Assembly (NCBI GenBank): GCA_945875585.1
Contig: CAMCLK010000036.1
Span: 1 to 51,230 of the forward strand
Reading direction: 5' to 3'
DNA: 51,230 bases
Origin: Candidatus Kuenenia stuttgartensis
Lineage (GTDB): Bacteria; Planctomycetota; Planctomycetia; Gemmatales; Gemmataceae
In this document: piece by piece, positions 9,310-17,374 of the stretch
Position numbering within the stretch: the first letter of the stretch is position 1
Layout of the letters: each line of letters starts with the position of its first letter
Notes under the pieces: model-generated
Seen by the model: only the letters and a program-made list of their open reading frames with translations
What the model was told of the DNA's origin: nothing
Database searches by the model: none
Made by a program: the position numbers and the translations under genes

Positions 9310-10371
9310 ATGGATCCCGCCATGCGAATGTTCAGCCGCGAACCGGATGTGGTATCCCAATGGATTCCTAAGGCTAGTGCTTCGGACGACCGCCGGGCTT
9401 TGCCACTGATCTCAGTGGTTCTAGTTAATTACAAACAGTGGGATCACACAGAGCGGCTGGCGTCTCGTTTGGCCAATGATCCGTTGGTTGAAAATGGCCG
9501 CGCTGAGATTGTGATTGTAGACAATCACTCCGGCCCGCACAAAGCAGTTCGTTCGCTGCGACGTATGGATGGTGTGTCGATACGTCGCTGGGGAAAGAAC
9601 AAGGGGTTTGCCCGGGCTGTTAATGAAGGTATTCGCCTGAGCCGTGGATCTTGGGTTCTACTTCTTAATCCAGATATGACTGCGTTGCCTGGATTTTTAG
9701 AGGCGGCATGTGCTGCTGGAGAGCGGCTTGTTGCCGAGGATCCTCGTGCTGGCATTCTTGGTTTTGGACTTCTCGATTCTGATGGTCAGTCGCAGTCTTC
9801 TACTGGGCCGTTTCCTACCTTGTGGTCAAGTCTGGCCCGTTTGGGATTATCGAGAGCCCGCCGCAAGTACCATATCTGCCAACCAGGCCGTGGTATGGTT
9901 CCTTGGGCCAGCGGTTGCTGCCTTTTGATTCGCCGTGATTGCCTGAAGGATATAGGCGTTTTGGACCCCGATTTTTTCCTTTACTACGAAGACGTTGACC
10001 TGTGTCGGCGAGCATGGGCCAAGGGGTGGGCCGTTTGGCACGAGCCTGCTGTTACATTGACTCATCATTGCCCCTTGCACCTAAGGGAGGTCCCGGCACC
10101 CTTGCGCGTCGTTACCCGGCATGCATTGTTGGTGTATGGACATAAGCATTGGCCGGGTTGGCACAACCGTATCCTTCGTCTGGTGATTAGAACTGAGATT
10201 TTTTGGAGGCAACGCTGGACAACTGATTTGCGTTCGCAGGCCAGTTGGAAGGCATTGAGTGAGATCGTGTCAGCCCTAGCTGATGCCGACCTTGCCAAGT
10301 CGCGTTCAATCCTCGAGGCGTTGTTGGAATTGTCGACCAACCCTTATTCCAAAAATGTCCGCGCCGCATGA
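9310..10371 (+). CDS. GT2-family glycosyltransferase
   Basis: A 353-aa GT-A-fold inverting glycosyltransferase of family 2 (rhamnosyltransferase-like subgroup). Near residue 33 LPLISVVLVNYKQ opens the nucleotide-binding fold. It is followed by IVIVDNHSG (the D-N-x-S motif), GKNKGFARAVNEGI, LLLNPDM (equivalent of the metal-binding DxD) and a late DFFLYYEDVDLCRRAWAKGW, which holds the catalytic-base ED motif typical of this subgroup. The C-terminal ~90 residues are basic and amphipathic, fitting peripheral membrane attachment. ATG 9322 has the better upstream purine run and is an alternative start. The gene overlaps the next GT2 gene by 17 nt, so the two are probably translated together for one glycan. 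Donor and acceptor are unknown. Confidence 0.88.
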   Translation: MDPAMRMFSREPDVVSQWIPKASASDDRRALPLISVVLVNYKQWDHTERLASRLANDPLVENGRAEIVIVDNHSGPHKAVRSLRRMDGVSIRRWGKNKGFARAVNEGIRLSRGSWVLLLNPDMTALPGFLEAACAAGERLVAEDPRAGILGFGLLDSDGQSQSSTGPFPTLWSSLARLGLSRARRKYHICQPGRGMVPWASGCCLLIRRDCLKDIGVLDPDFFLYYEDVDLCRRAWAKGWAVWHEPAVTLTHHCPLHLREVPAPLRVVTRHALLVYGHKHWPGWHNRILRLVIRTEIFWRQRWTTDLRSQASWKALSEIVSALADADLAKSRSILEALLELSTNPYSKNVRAA

Positions 10372-11311
10372 TTTGGGCTGCGGCCCATTGGTTTCTGTCA
10401 TTATTCCATCACGCTTTCGAGTTGATCTTCTGGTCATTTGTGTTCAATCAGTTATTCGATATGCATCAATTCCCATTGAAATCATAGTTATTGATGACGG
10501 GTCTGATTTGGGCCTGATTTCCAAGGCTATGGAGCCATTTACCGGAATAAAATGCATCAGAAATGAAGTACCCCAAGGTTTTGCCAAAGCTGTTCAGAGT
10601 GGAATTGAAGCAGCTTCAGGCGAATTCGTGCACCTATTAAACGATGACACGCGTGTTGAGTCAGGGTGGTTGGACCGCCCACTGGCCTGCTTCGCCGATT
10701 CCCGCGTGGGCGCCGTATCCCCGCTGGTGCTCATTGATGATGGTAGAGCATTCCCATGGATAGACAGTGCGGGCGACGGCTACTCCCTTGCCGGTCGCGC
10801 GTTCAAAAGGTTTCACCGTCAGCCAATGCCTAGTGGAATGTCTGGCTGCTGGGTGTTTGGTGCCAGCGGTTCCAGTGCGTTTTACCGCAAAAGCGCTTTG
10901 CAAGCGGTGGGCGGATTTCCTCGCGAATTCGGCGCATATTTTGAAGACGTAGAAGTTTCGTGGCGGCTCCAGCGCGCGGGATGGCGTATCTGGTTTGCGC
11001 CTGAATCGGTGGTGTGGCATAAGGTTACGTCTTCATATTCATCAATCATGTCATGTGAATTAATGACGAAGATCGCAGAAAATCAGGAACTGGTATTTCT
11101 GGTCAACATGCCGACCAACTATAATGTGATCACTCTCCCGCTTCATACGTTTTACCTGCTCGGGAGATTTATTCGTGCATTATATTTTGGTCGTTCTGCG
11201 TCGTTTGTTGGTGGATTGCTGGCAGCATGGAAACAATGCATAATGAACTCCCGCGGCCCTGTTTCAGGCATGCGAGCAAATGCCAGTAAAATTCCATTGG
11301 AATTGATGTAA
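10355..11311 (+). CDS. GT2-family glycosyltransferase
   Basis: A second, distinct GT2 enzyme of 318 aa. PLVSVIIPSRFRVDLLVICV is the first strand and helix, IEIIVIDDGSD the first acidic motif, QGFAKAVQSGIEAASGEFV the following helix, and LLNDDTRVESGW the DDD-type metal site. FGAYFEDVEVSWRLQRAGW carries the ED base motif. I chose the ATG at 10355, inside the 3' end of the preceding gene, because the frame upstream of it has no family similarity. The 17-nt overlap implies translational coupling. With the partial GT4 gene at the left edge, the region looks like part of a surface-polysaccharide or protein-glycan locus. The final ~70 residues contain a moderately hydrophobic stretch (TLPLHTFYLLGRFIRALYFG). 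Confidence 0.86.
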   Translation: MSAPHDLGCGPLVSVIIPSRFRVDLLVICVQSVIRYASIPIEIIVIDDGSDLGLISKAMEPFTGIKCIRNEVPQGFAKAVQSGIEAASGEFVHLLNDDTRVESGWLDRPLACFADSRVGAVSPLVLIDDGRAFPWIDSAGDGYSLAGRAFKRFHRQPMPSGMSGCWVFGASGSSAFYRKSALQAVGGFPREFGAYFEDVEVSWRLQRAGWRIWFAPESVVWHKVTSSYSSIMSCELMTKIAENQELVFLVNMPTNYNVITLPLHTFYLLGRFIRALYFGRSASFVGGLLAAWKQCIMNSRGPVSGMRANASKIPLELM

Positions 11312-11397
11312 ATTACACGCCATGTTGGCCTTTTCACTTCCACGGAACCGCGTGGATTAAAGGGCGCATGCATAGCCACGCATTAGAGGATAAATCT

Positions 11398-11745
11398 ATG
11401 AAAGATGATCTTTTATGTTCGGAGCATTTCTTGGAGATGTTGCAGGCCTTAGGGCATTTGAATCGTTTGAGGCTTGTGGCGTGTCTCCGCTCAGGCGAGA
11501 TGGATGTTCAATCGCTGCAGAAAAAGCTTTCGCTCGGGCAATCAACGGTCTCCCAGCATTTGGCGATCTTGCGCAACAGAAAACTGGTAAGCGAGCGTCG
11601 GGCAGGGCGGCATGTTTACTACAAACTGACGCTGACCAATCTGACGGACTGGTTGTTGAACGGGGCGAACCTGACGGCGGCACTGGAGCGTGAATCGGTT
11701 GTGAAGGAAATCAGTGCGATTGCTTCAGATAGTGTGGTTGCATGA
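11398..11745 (+). CDS. ArsR-family winged-helix transcriptional regulator
   Basis: A 115-aa protein of ArsR/SmtB type. LEMLQALGHLNRLRLVACL is the conserved opening helix pair. MDVQSLQKKLSLGQSTVSQH is the helix-turn-helix, with SQHLAILRNRKLVSERRAG as recognition helix and wing start, followed by the RHVYYKL wing strand. The start at 11398 is preferred over 11368 because AGAGGA lies seven bases before it. No ELCVC-type or other clear metal-binding cysteine motif is present, so it may sense something other than thiophilic metals, or act without a ligand. It precedes the Clp N-domain-like gene by about 150 nt. The target is not evident. Confidence 0.87.
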   Translation: MKDDLLCSEHFLEMLQALGHLNRLRLVACLRSGEMDVQSLQKKLSLGQSTVSQHLAILRNRKLVSERRAGRHVYYKLTLTNLTDWLLNGANLTAALERESVVKEISAIASDSVVA

Positions 11746-11892
11746 CGTGACGAGCCAAGGAATCGACTTGCAGGGGACCAAGCATCACTTCGGTTGTGCC
11801 TTCCAAAGAACAGCTGGAATTGTCCTTGCCACCGCAGAAGGTTCTGGGCATACTCCGCCCCGCAGTTCCGAGTGAACCCGGGAGAGATCGGC

Positions 11893-12411
11893 GTGAGTTC
11901 CAATATTCCCTTGTTTGATGACATTGTGTTGCCTGGCGGCCCCTTGCGTTTGGGAAAATTCAGTTTGGACGCTCGCCGTGCTCTTTTTGCTTCCGTGCGT
12001 TTGGCGCGCCAAACAAGCTGGGACAACTTGCGCAGCCCTCATATCTTCATGGGACTTTTGGACGAACCCGATTCAGGCATTCAGGCTTGGGGAAAAGAAC
12101 TTAAGGCTGACCTGCCAAAGTTGTTGGAGCAGTTTTTAGAACTGTTTCAAGCCGAAGGAACAGAAGGCTCCAGACTTCAGTTGCACCGCGAGTTTCTGTC
12201 TGACACGGTCTTACGATTGCTGCGTGACGCATGGAATCGTTGCCGTGAAGCTGCGCGGACTCGCATCACCACGCTTGACCTTCTTGTGTGCCTGTTCAAC
12301 AGCAAGTCATGCGTAGTGGCTGATTGTTTTGAGCGAATCGGACTGACTGCCCGAATGGTTATTGATGTAGCGCATTCAGTGGAAGATCGACTGCCAGACC
12401 AGCCTGCCTGA
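11893..12411 (+). CDS. Stand-alone Clp N-terminal (Clp R) domain-like protein
   Basis: About 172 aa from a GTG at 11893, which has GGAGAG eight bases upstream. In-frame ATG 11794 would add 33 residues of arginine/cysteine-rich, non-domain-like sequence. Two helical repeats resemble the double Clp_N motif of ClpA/ClpB/ClpC: KFSLDARRALFASVRLARQ followed by SPHIFMGLLDEPDSGIQAWG, and a second around residues 100-150 with TVLRLLRDAWNRCREAARTR and ITTLDLLVCLFNSKSC. The AAA+ modules are absent, so it cannot unfold proteins itself. Stand-alone Clp-N proteins (ClpS-independent adaptors, or inactive chaperone caps) are known in principle. It lies between an ArsR-type gene and the type II secretion operon. 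Its role is unknown. Confidence 0.68.
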   Translation: MSSNIPLFDDIVLPGGPLRLGKFSLDARRALFASVRLARQTSWDNLRSPHIFMGLLDEPDSGIQAWGKELKADLPKLLEQFLELFQAEGTEGSRLQLHREFLSDTVLRLLRDAWNRCREAARTRITTLDLLVCLFNSKSCVVADCFERIGLTARMVIDVAHSVEDRLPDQPA

Positions 12412-12474
12412 CCCGCATGAGTGATGGCACTGGTCGATTACGTGCCATGAAAGTCATGAACATTTTCCCATCAT

Positions 12475-12490
12475 TTGGCCTTCTGGCCAA
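12475..12490. promoter_or_regulatory. Dyad upstream of the type II secretion operon
   Basis: TTGGCC-TTCT-GGCCAA is a perfect 6-bp inverted repeat with a 4-nt centre, located 51-67 nt upstream of the gspE start in the 130-nt gap after the Clp-N-like gene. It could be an operator for the operon or a small hairpin ending the previous transcript, although no T-run follows. Only the symmetry and position support this. Confidence 0.3.
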
Positions 12491-12541
12491 TGACAGGTTA
12501 GGCTTAATGGATCGGATTGATTCATTTGGCAGGGCGTGCTC

Positions 12542-14242
12542 ATGTCATTGCTTCGGCGCTTGGTGAATAGGGGTTTGATTCCTGCCGCCGACGTTAGTCG
12601 CTTGGATCTTGCTATTGGGACGTCTGGCAAACCGCCTCATGAATACCTTCTCGATAAAGGTGTGGTTAAAGAACCGGAACTTCTTGACGCACTCGCCGCT
12701 GAGTTCGGATTGGAACTTGTCGATCTGTCAGGCCGCGAGGTAGAGGAATCGGTTCTTTCACTTGTCCCTGCCAAGCTTGTTCATCGTCGGCAAGTCATGC
12801 CGATTGCTCGTGAAGACAATGTTCTGGTGGTTGCGATTTTCAACCCGTACGACATGTACGGCCTAGACGAGATTTCGTCGATTTCACGTCTGGAAGTACG
12901 CCCCGTTCTTTCGGGTCAAAAAGAGATCGCCCGGCTGATCAAGGTTCACTTTGGGGTTGGCGGCGAGACCGTGAGCGCCTTGGTTCAGGAGCGAGGCGAC
13001 AACAACGACCAAGTTGAATTGCTGGAAGGTCTTGAAGCCGATGATTCTGAAGCCGCCCGAATGGCTCAGGAAGCCTCGGTGGTGAAGTTGGTGAACGAGA
13101 TTCTTATTGAAGCTGCCAATGAGCGTGCCAGTGATATTCACATCGAGTGCGAAGAAAGCGGTCTGAAGATCCGTTATCGTATCGATGGAATCCTGCAAAC
13201 ACAAAATTTCCCGCCTGAAATTGGACGATTTCAGGCGGCAATCATCAGCCGCCTGAAGATTATGGCGCGGCTGAACATTGCTGAAAAACGCCTGCCTCAG
13301 GACGGGCGCATCAAGATGCGTGTGCAGGGTCGCGAAATCGACGTTCGCGTCAGCATCATTCCCATGGTGCACGGCGAAGGCATTTGCATGCGATTGCTCG
13401 ATAAAGGACGCATGGTTTTCAACCTGACCAGCGTTGGTATGCTGCCCGACACGCACCGGGTTTTCAAGCAGGTCATTGACAGGCCTCACGGCATTGTGTT
13501 GGTGACTGGTCCCACCGGCTCAGGGAAGTCCACGACACTGTACAGCGCCCTTAACGAAATCAAGGACGATACCACCAAAATAATCACTGTTGAAGATCCA
13601 GTAGAGTACCAACAGCCGGGTATCAGCCAGATTCAAACGCACTCCAAGATTGGACTCACATTTGCCGCGGCATTGCGCAGCATTTTGCGCCATGACCCGG
13701 ACGTGATCCTTATTGGCGAAATGCGCGATCTAGAGACTTCTGAAAGTGCCATTCAGGCGTCGCTGACGGGCCACATGGTGTTCAGCACCTTGCATACCAA
13801 CGATGCTCCCAGCGCCTTTACCCGTCTGATCGACATGGGAGTCGAGCCGTTTCTGGTATCGAGCACCGTAGAAGGCGTCATGGCGCAGCGGTTAGTGCGT
13901 ACTATTTGTAAGGACTGCAAGATTGAGTACGAACCTGATCCTGCTGATGTGCCCCCCGATTTTCCGGGCGCGGGAGGTCCACTAACACTATTCAAGGGCG
14001 CTGGTTGTCGCGCCTGCCGTCAAACCGGGTTCCGTGGTCGCTTGGGCTTGTTCGAGCTTCTGATCAACAGCGACGCTTTGCGTGAACTGGTGATCCGGCG
14101 TGAAAACTCCATGCGCCTTCGTCAAGTAGCCCTTCAAGAGGGAATGGTCACCTTGCGCAAGGATGGCTGGCGCAAAGTTTTGGCAGGAATGACAACGCTG
14201 GAAGAAGTCTGCCGGGTGACGGCAGGCGACGTGGTCCTGTAA
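12542..14242 (+). CDS. gspE: Type II secretion/type IV pilus assembly ATPase GspE
   Basis: The cytoplasmic hexameric ATPase that powers pseudopilus assembly, 566 aa. An MshEN/T2SSE N-terminal domain covers about residues 1-150. The core carries ASDIHIE (residues ~195-200) and the arginine-rich YRIDGIL region. The Walker A is GPTGSGKST near residue 323, the Asp box is ITVEDPVEYQ, the Walker B is VILIGEMRDLET near residue 388, and the His box is FSTLHTNDAPSAFTRL. A tetracysteine zinc site is formed by CKDC (~456) and CRACR (~489). The ATG at 12542 has AGGG seven bases upstream; the in-frame GTG at 12536 sits too close to that site. It is the first gene of the secretion operon, with gspF 10 nt downstream. 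Confidence 0.95.
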   Translation: MSLLRRLVNRGLIPAADVSRLDLAIGTSGKPPHEYLLDKGVVKEPELLDALAAEFGLELVDLSGREVEESVLSLVPAKLVHRRQVMPIAREDNVLVVAIFNPYDMYGLDEISSISRLEVRPVLSGQKEIARLIKVHFGVGGETVSALVQERGDNNDQVELLEGLEADDSEAARMAQEASVVKLVNEILIEAANERASDIHIECEESGLKIRYRIDGILQTQNFPPEIGRFQAAIISRLKIMARLNIAEKRLPQDGRIKMRVQGREIDVRVSIIPMVHGEGICMRLLDKGRMVFNLTSVGMLPDTHRVFKQVIDRPHGIVLVTGPTGSGKSTTLYSALNEIKDDTTKIITVEDPVEYQQPGISQIQTHSKIGLTFAAALRSILRHDPDVILIGEMRDLETSESAIQASLTGHMVFSTLHTNDAPSAFTRLIDMGVEPFLVSSTVEGVMAQRLVRTICKDCKIEYEPDPADVPPDFPGAGGPLTLFKGAGCRACRQTGFRGRLGLFELLINSDALRELVIRRENSMRLRQVALQEGMVTLRKDGWRKVLAGMTTLEEVCRVTAGDVVL

Positions 14243-14252
14243 GGAACACCCG

Positions 14253-15458
14253 ATGGCTGATTTTTCCTATGTGGCAATGTCCGGAGGCAAGCGCTCCACC
14301 GGTGTTCTTTCCGCGTCGAGTGAACGGGATGCGTTGGCGCAACTCGATTCCCGCGGCATGATGGCGTTGAAGCTGGAAGCATTGAAAACAGTTCCAGCCG
14401 GGCAGGGTAAATCGGTCAACCCTAGGGTTTTGGCAGCATTTTTTTCGCAATTAGCGGATCTGCTGCAGGCTGGTGTTCCTCTCCTGCGCAGCCTCGAATT
14501 GCTGGAGAGGCAGACCTCGAATCCAGCTCTTTCTTTCGTTCTCAAAGATGTTCGTGCCACCGTTTCGGACGGTACAGGGTTGGCGCAGTCGATGGGGAAA
14601 CACCCCAAAGTGTTCGGCGAACTTGCTGTCAGCATGGTGCTGGCAGGGCAAGAAGGCGGATTCCTTGAAGATGTGCTGCGCCGCATTGCCGATTTCACAG
14701 AGCAGCAGGAAGACTTAAAAGCCAAGGTCATTGGTGCGTTGGCTTATCCAGCAGTTCTTGCAGGGTTGGGTACGGTCATCCTGCTGGTTCTTATTCTGTT
14801 CTTTGTTCCGAAATTCGAGCAGGTTTTCGATCGGCTGAAAGAGAAAGGGCAGATGCCTGCCCTGACCACAGGTTTGTTGTGGGTAAGCAACACCCTCAGT
14901 AATCCCCTTATTTTTGTGCCCTTAGTTGGTGTGATATTTTTGAGTTTTGGGGCATTTACTGCGTGGGCCTCCAGTCCACGGGGCAGGTACCAGATTGATT
15001 CGTTGAGATTGAAGATTCCAGGTGCCGGCCGCATTTACCTCAGTTTGGCATTGGCCCGTTTCACACGCATTCTGGGAACCATGCTGGCGAATGGTATTCC
15101 GATCCTTCAGGCACTGCGCATTGCCAAAGACTCAACAGGCAACAAGGTTTTAGCAGAAGCTATCGAGCAGTCGGCTGAGAATGTGAAAGGCGGCGATTCT
15201 CTGGCAACACCACTGATTCAATGCAAATATTTCCCCCGCGACATTGTCGAAATGGTTGCAGTGGGAGAGGAGTCGAATCAGCTGGAAAAGGTGTTGGTGG
15301 ACGTTGCCAATGGCCTTGAAAAGCGCACCAGTCGGGAACTGGAGCTGTTTGTTCGCCTGCTCGAACCCCTGATGCTTGTCGTGATGGCAGGTTTGGTCTT
15401 GCTGGTGGTAGCGGGATTGCTTCTGCCTATCTTCCGCATGAGCAGTGTGATCGAATAA
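14253..15458 (+). CDS. gspF: Type II secretion inner-membrane platform protein GspF
   Basis: A 401-aa polytopic inner-membrane protein that couples GspE to the pseudopilus. It shows the usual N-terminal strand region (residues 1-60) and two T2SSF domains: the first with FFSQLADLLQAGVPLLRSLE and AVSMVLAGQEGGFLEDVL, the second with ARFTRILGTMLANGIPILQA and DIVEMVAVGEESNQLEKVL. Hydrophobic helices are at about 163-190, 218-243 and 370-397. AAGGA precedes the ATG. The gap to gspG is 92 nt and contains a hairpin (15473-15494). Confidence 0.95.
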   Translation: MADFSYVAMSGGKRSTGVLSASSERDALAQLDSRGMMALKLEALKTVPAGQGKSVNPRVLAAFFSQLADLLQAGVPLLRSLELLERQTSNPALSFVLKDVRATVSDGTGLAQSMGKHPKVFGELAVSMVLAGQEGGFLEDVLRRIADFTEQQEDLKAKVIGALAYPAVLAGLGTVILLVLILFFVPKFEQVFDRLKEKGQMPALTTGLLWVSNTLSNPLIFVPLVGVIFLSFGAFTAWASSPRGRYQIDSLRLKIPGAGRIYLSLALARFTRILGTMLANGIPILQALRIAKDSTGNKVLAEAIEQSAENVKGGDSLATPLIQCKYFPRDIVEMVAVGEESNQLEKVLVDVANGLEKRTSRELELFVRLLEPLMLVVMAGLVLLVVAGLLLPIFRMSSVIE

Positions 15459-15472
15459 AGTCCCTACCTGTT

Positions 15473-15494
15473 CACACTGTTTTAATCGAGTGTG
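15473..15494. promoter_or_regulatory. Hairpin in the gspF-gspG gap
   Basis: CACACT at 15473-15478 pairs with AGTGTG at 15489-15494 around a 10-nt loop. It lies in the only sizeable gap between gspE and gspK, directly before the major pseudopilin gene. It could protect or process the message so that GspG is made in excess. A short stem without a T-run makes a terminator unlikely. Confidence 0.3.
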
Positions 15495-15550
15495 GGCTAT
15501 TAATGAGAAAGTACTGCTAGCGAACCTCCCTCAGGTTCTAAGGAGAAAAC

Positions 15551-15940
15551 ATGATGCAGATCCAGCCTTGTGCCAATCCAGGAAGTCGCCGACGCCGTTC
15601 GGCCTTCACCCTTCTCGAAGTTCTTGTGGTGGTTGCCATCATCGTCATGCTTGCAGGTATGGCGGTGGGTGTCATGAGCTATCTGGAACGAGCTCGCGAA
15701 GATACTGCCGTTATCAATGCCTCTACCGTGAAAAAGGCGATGCTTGACTACAAGATTCGCAACGGCGACTGGCCTCAGGGAGGCCTTAACGATCTGGTGA
15801 ACGAAGGAACGCTGAAGGCGGACAATCTTCTGGACCCATGGAAGCAACCGTATCAGTGGGAACCAGCAGCATCGGGCCGCGATGACGATGTGGTTGTTTA
15901 CACGACGCACAATAACAAAAGGCTCCAATCAAGGAACTGA
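15551..15940 (+). CDS. gspG: Major pseudopilin GspG
   Basis: A 129-aa prepilin-like protein that polymerises into the periplasmic pseudopilus. A short basic leader of about 17 residues (ending RRRRSA) precedes FTLLEVLVVVAIIVMLAGMA, with the conserved Glu at +5. The cleavage site would be SA/FT, with Ala instead of the usual Gly at -1. The C-terminal part, with LLDPWKQPYQWEP and the DDDVVVYT region, matches the GspG signature D-x-W-x-x-x-Y and the acidic calcium-site area. AAGGAG lies seven bases before the ATG. It is the first of five consecutive pseudopilin-like genes. Confidence 0.93.
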   Translation: MMQIQPCANPGSRRRRSAFTLLEVLVVVAIIVMLAGMAVGVMSYLERAREDTAVINASTVKKAMLDYKIRNGDWPQGGLNDLVNEGTLKADNLLDPWKQPYQWEPAASGRDDDVVVYTTHNNKRLQSRN

Positions 15941-15946
15941 TGTCCT

Positions 15947-16561
15947 ATGGCAATGTCAGGATCATTCCGGAGGATGTCTGCGGGCTCGAAGTCCCGCGGG
16001 GCATTCACCCTCATGGAAATGATTCTGGTCATGACCCTGATTGTGATTCTTGCGGCTTTGGTAGTTCCCAGTATTCGCGGGTTCTACAAAGGCGAAAAAC
16101 TGATGGCAGCCACCGACGGTGTTCGCGCGGCTGCCGCCCAGGCACGGTTGATGGCCATCGATTATGGAATACCGTATCGGCTGAGTGTCGTTCCCGGTCG
16201 TGGTAACTATCGGGCAGCCCCAGATACCGATGAAGCTTGGGTGAGTGGTCAGGGAGGTGAACTCCCAACTGTTGAAGGTGTTGTGCCTCCCGACATAGCC
16301 TTAAGGGTACAAACCCAAGGGCAAAACTTGAATATCTCCGATGAAGGCGAAGTGGCAACAGCCTTCGAAGTGGGCAAAGTTTCCGCTGACATGTGGACAA
16401 CAGCGGCCGTTTTTCGTCCGGACGGGACAGCCGACCGGACCGTGGAAATTATCTGCAGCAGTGCTCATAGTTTGCCTCTTTCCATTACCTTGCGTGGACT
16501 CACCGGCACCACTTCGGTGCGTCGATTGGGCCCTGGTCAAGGCACAGTAGCGGCGAGGTAA
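15947..16561 (+). CDS. gspH: Minor pseudopilin, GspH-like
   Basis: A 204-aa protein with a type III (prepilin) signal: a basic leader of 19 residues ending SRGA, then FTLMEMILVMTLIVILAALV with Glu at +5. Cleavage would be GA/FT, again with Ala at -1. The globular part (ATDGVRAAAAQARLMAIDYG, a typical GspH helix, then beta-strand-rich sequence) fits the GspH/FimT fold. Six bases separate it from gspG and six from gspI. GspH normally joins the pseudopilus near its tip. Assignment to H rests on position and fold pattern. Confidence 0.85.
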   Translation: MAMSGSFRRMSAGSKSRGAFTLMEMILVMTLIVILAALVVPSIRGFYKGEKLMAATDGVRAAAAQARLMAIDYGIPYRLSVVPGRGNYRAAPDTDEAWVSGQGGELPTVEGVVPPDIALRVQTQGQNLNISDEGEVATAFEVGKVSADMWTTAAVFRPDGTADRTVEIICSSAHSLPLSITLRGLTGTTSVRRLGPGQGTVAAR

Positions 16562-16567
16562 ATCACC

Positions 16568-17374
16568 ATGGCGCGGCGCATTGGCAATGCAAATAAATTA
16601 CAAGTCAGGCCGGGTATGAGCCTGCTTGAGGTAATCGTTTCGACAGCGATCTTTTTTCTTTCTCTCGTTGCTATTTACGGATTGCTTGAAGTCAGCCAGC
16701 GCAGCGGGGTGCGCGCTCGCCAGCGAGGCCAATCCCTCCGTATTTGTCAGGCCAGGCTGGCGGAACTAGTGGCGGGTGTTATTCCACTGGAATCTTCCGA
16801 TGGTACCGATGAACAGGCCACCGATTACCAGTGGCAGGTAACGGTTGAACCTGATGGAGATTCTAGCGGATCGCTGATGAAGGCTACTGCCATAGCATTC
16901 CATAAAAATGAACCACGTGATTCCCGCGTCGCACTGACACAGATTGTTCTGGACCCGCTGTTTGTAGGAAGTCTCATGGACGCTGTGCCCAGCGGTGGAA
17001 CAGCAACCGAAGAACCCGGAAGCACCGGTACCGACGACCCATCCGCCAGTGCGAGTGGTGGATCATCGGGAACAGCGGGCGCTTCAGCTTCAACAGGTGC
17101 GGCGGGTGGTGCATCTTCGGCGGGAAGATCTGGTTCTAGCGGTGGAAGTGGTTCAGCTAGTCGGTCTTCTTCTAGCGGTAGTAGTGGATCAGCAAGCCGG
17201 TCTTCATCAACAGGCACGAATAGTTCAGGTAGTTCCGGTTCAGGCGGCAGTTCCTCCAGATCCACAACCCCTTCAGCGCCTTCAACGGGCGGTCTTTCTG
17301 GTGGATCGGGTTCGATGTCGGGTAATAGCAGCCCATCAAGTGGTAGTGGCGGAAGCACCCGGGGAGGCCGATAA
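16568..17374 (+). CDS. gspI: Minor pseudopilin GspI with long Ser/Gly-rich tail
   Basis: A 268-aa protein whose first ~140 residues form a complete GspI-like pseudopilin: leader ending QVRPG, cleavage before MSLLEVIVSTAIFFLSLVAI, then QRGQSLRICQARLAELVAGV. The remaining ~125 residues are a low-complexity Ser/Gly/Thr/Ala tail with repeats such as GSASRSSSSG and GSASRSSSTG. GspI is usually about 120-130 aa, so the tail doubles it. GspI nucleates the I-J-K tip complex; the tail would protrude into the periplasm. Start: GAGGT eight bases before the ATG. Its stop shares one base with the gspJ start (TAATG). Confidence 0.88.
   Translation: MARRIGNANKLQVRPGMSLLEVIVSTAIFFLSLVAIYGLLEVSQRSGVRARQRGQSLRICQARLAELVAGVIPLESSDGTDEQATDYQWQVTVEPDGDSSGSLMKATAIAFHKNEPRDSRVALTQIVLDPLFVGSLMDAVPSGGTATEEPGSTGTDDPSASASGGSSGTAGASASTGAAGGASSAGRSGSSGGSGSASRSSSSGSSGSASRSSSTGTNSSGSSGSGGSSSRSTTPSAPSTGGLSGGSGSMSGNSSPSSGSGGSTRGGR

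Noticed and set aside
11751..11919. Open frame of about 40 codons from GTG 11796 before the Clp-N-like gene
   Set aside because: The peptide looks mildly protein-like but lacks a ribosome site and overlaps the chosen GTG start of the Clp-N-like gene. I could not support it.
16825..17358. Minus-strand frame of 177 codons rich in Pro, Glu and Leu
   Set aside because: It is the antisense of the Ser/Gly-rich tail of gspI. The composition follows from reading TCN/GGN repeats backwards; there is no ribosome site and the operon runs the other way.
17040..17370. Low-complexity Ser/Gly repeats considered as frameshift noise or assembly error
   Set aside because: The frame stays open, ends with a one-base overlap to gspJ in normal operon style, and similar Ser-rich stretches occur in gspJ and gspK.
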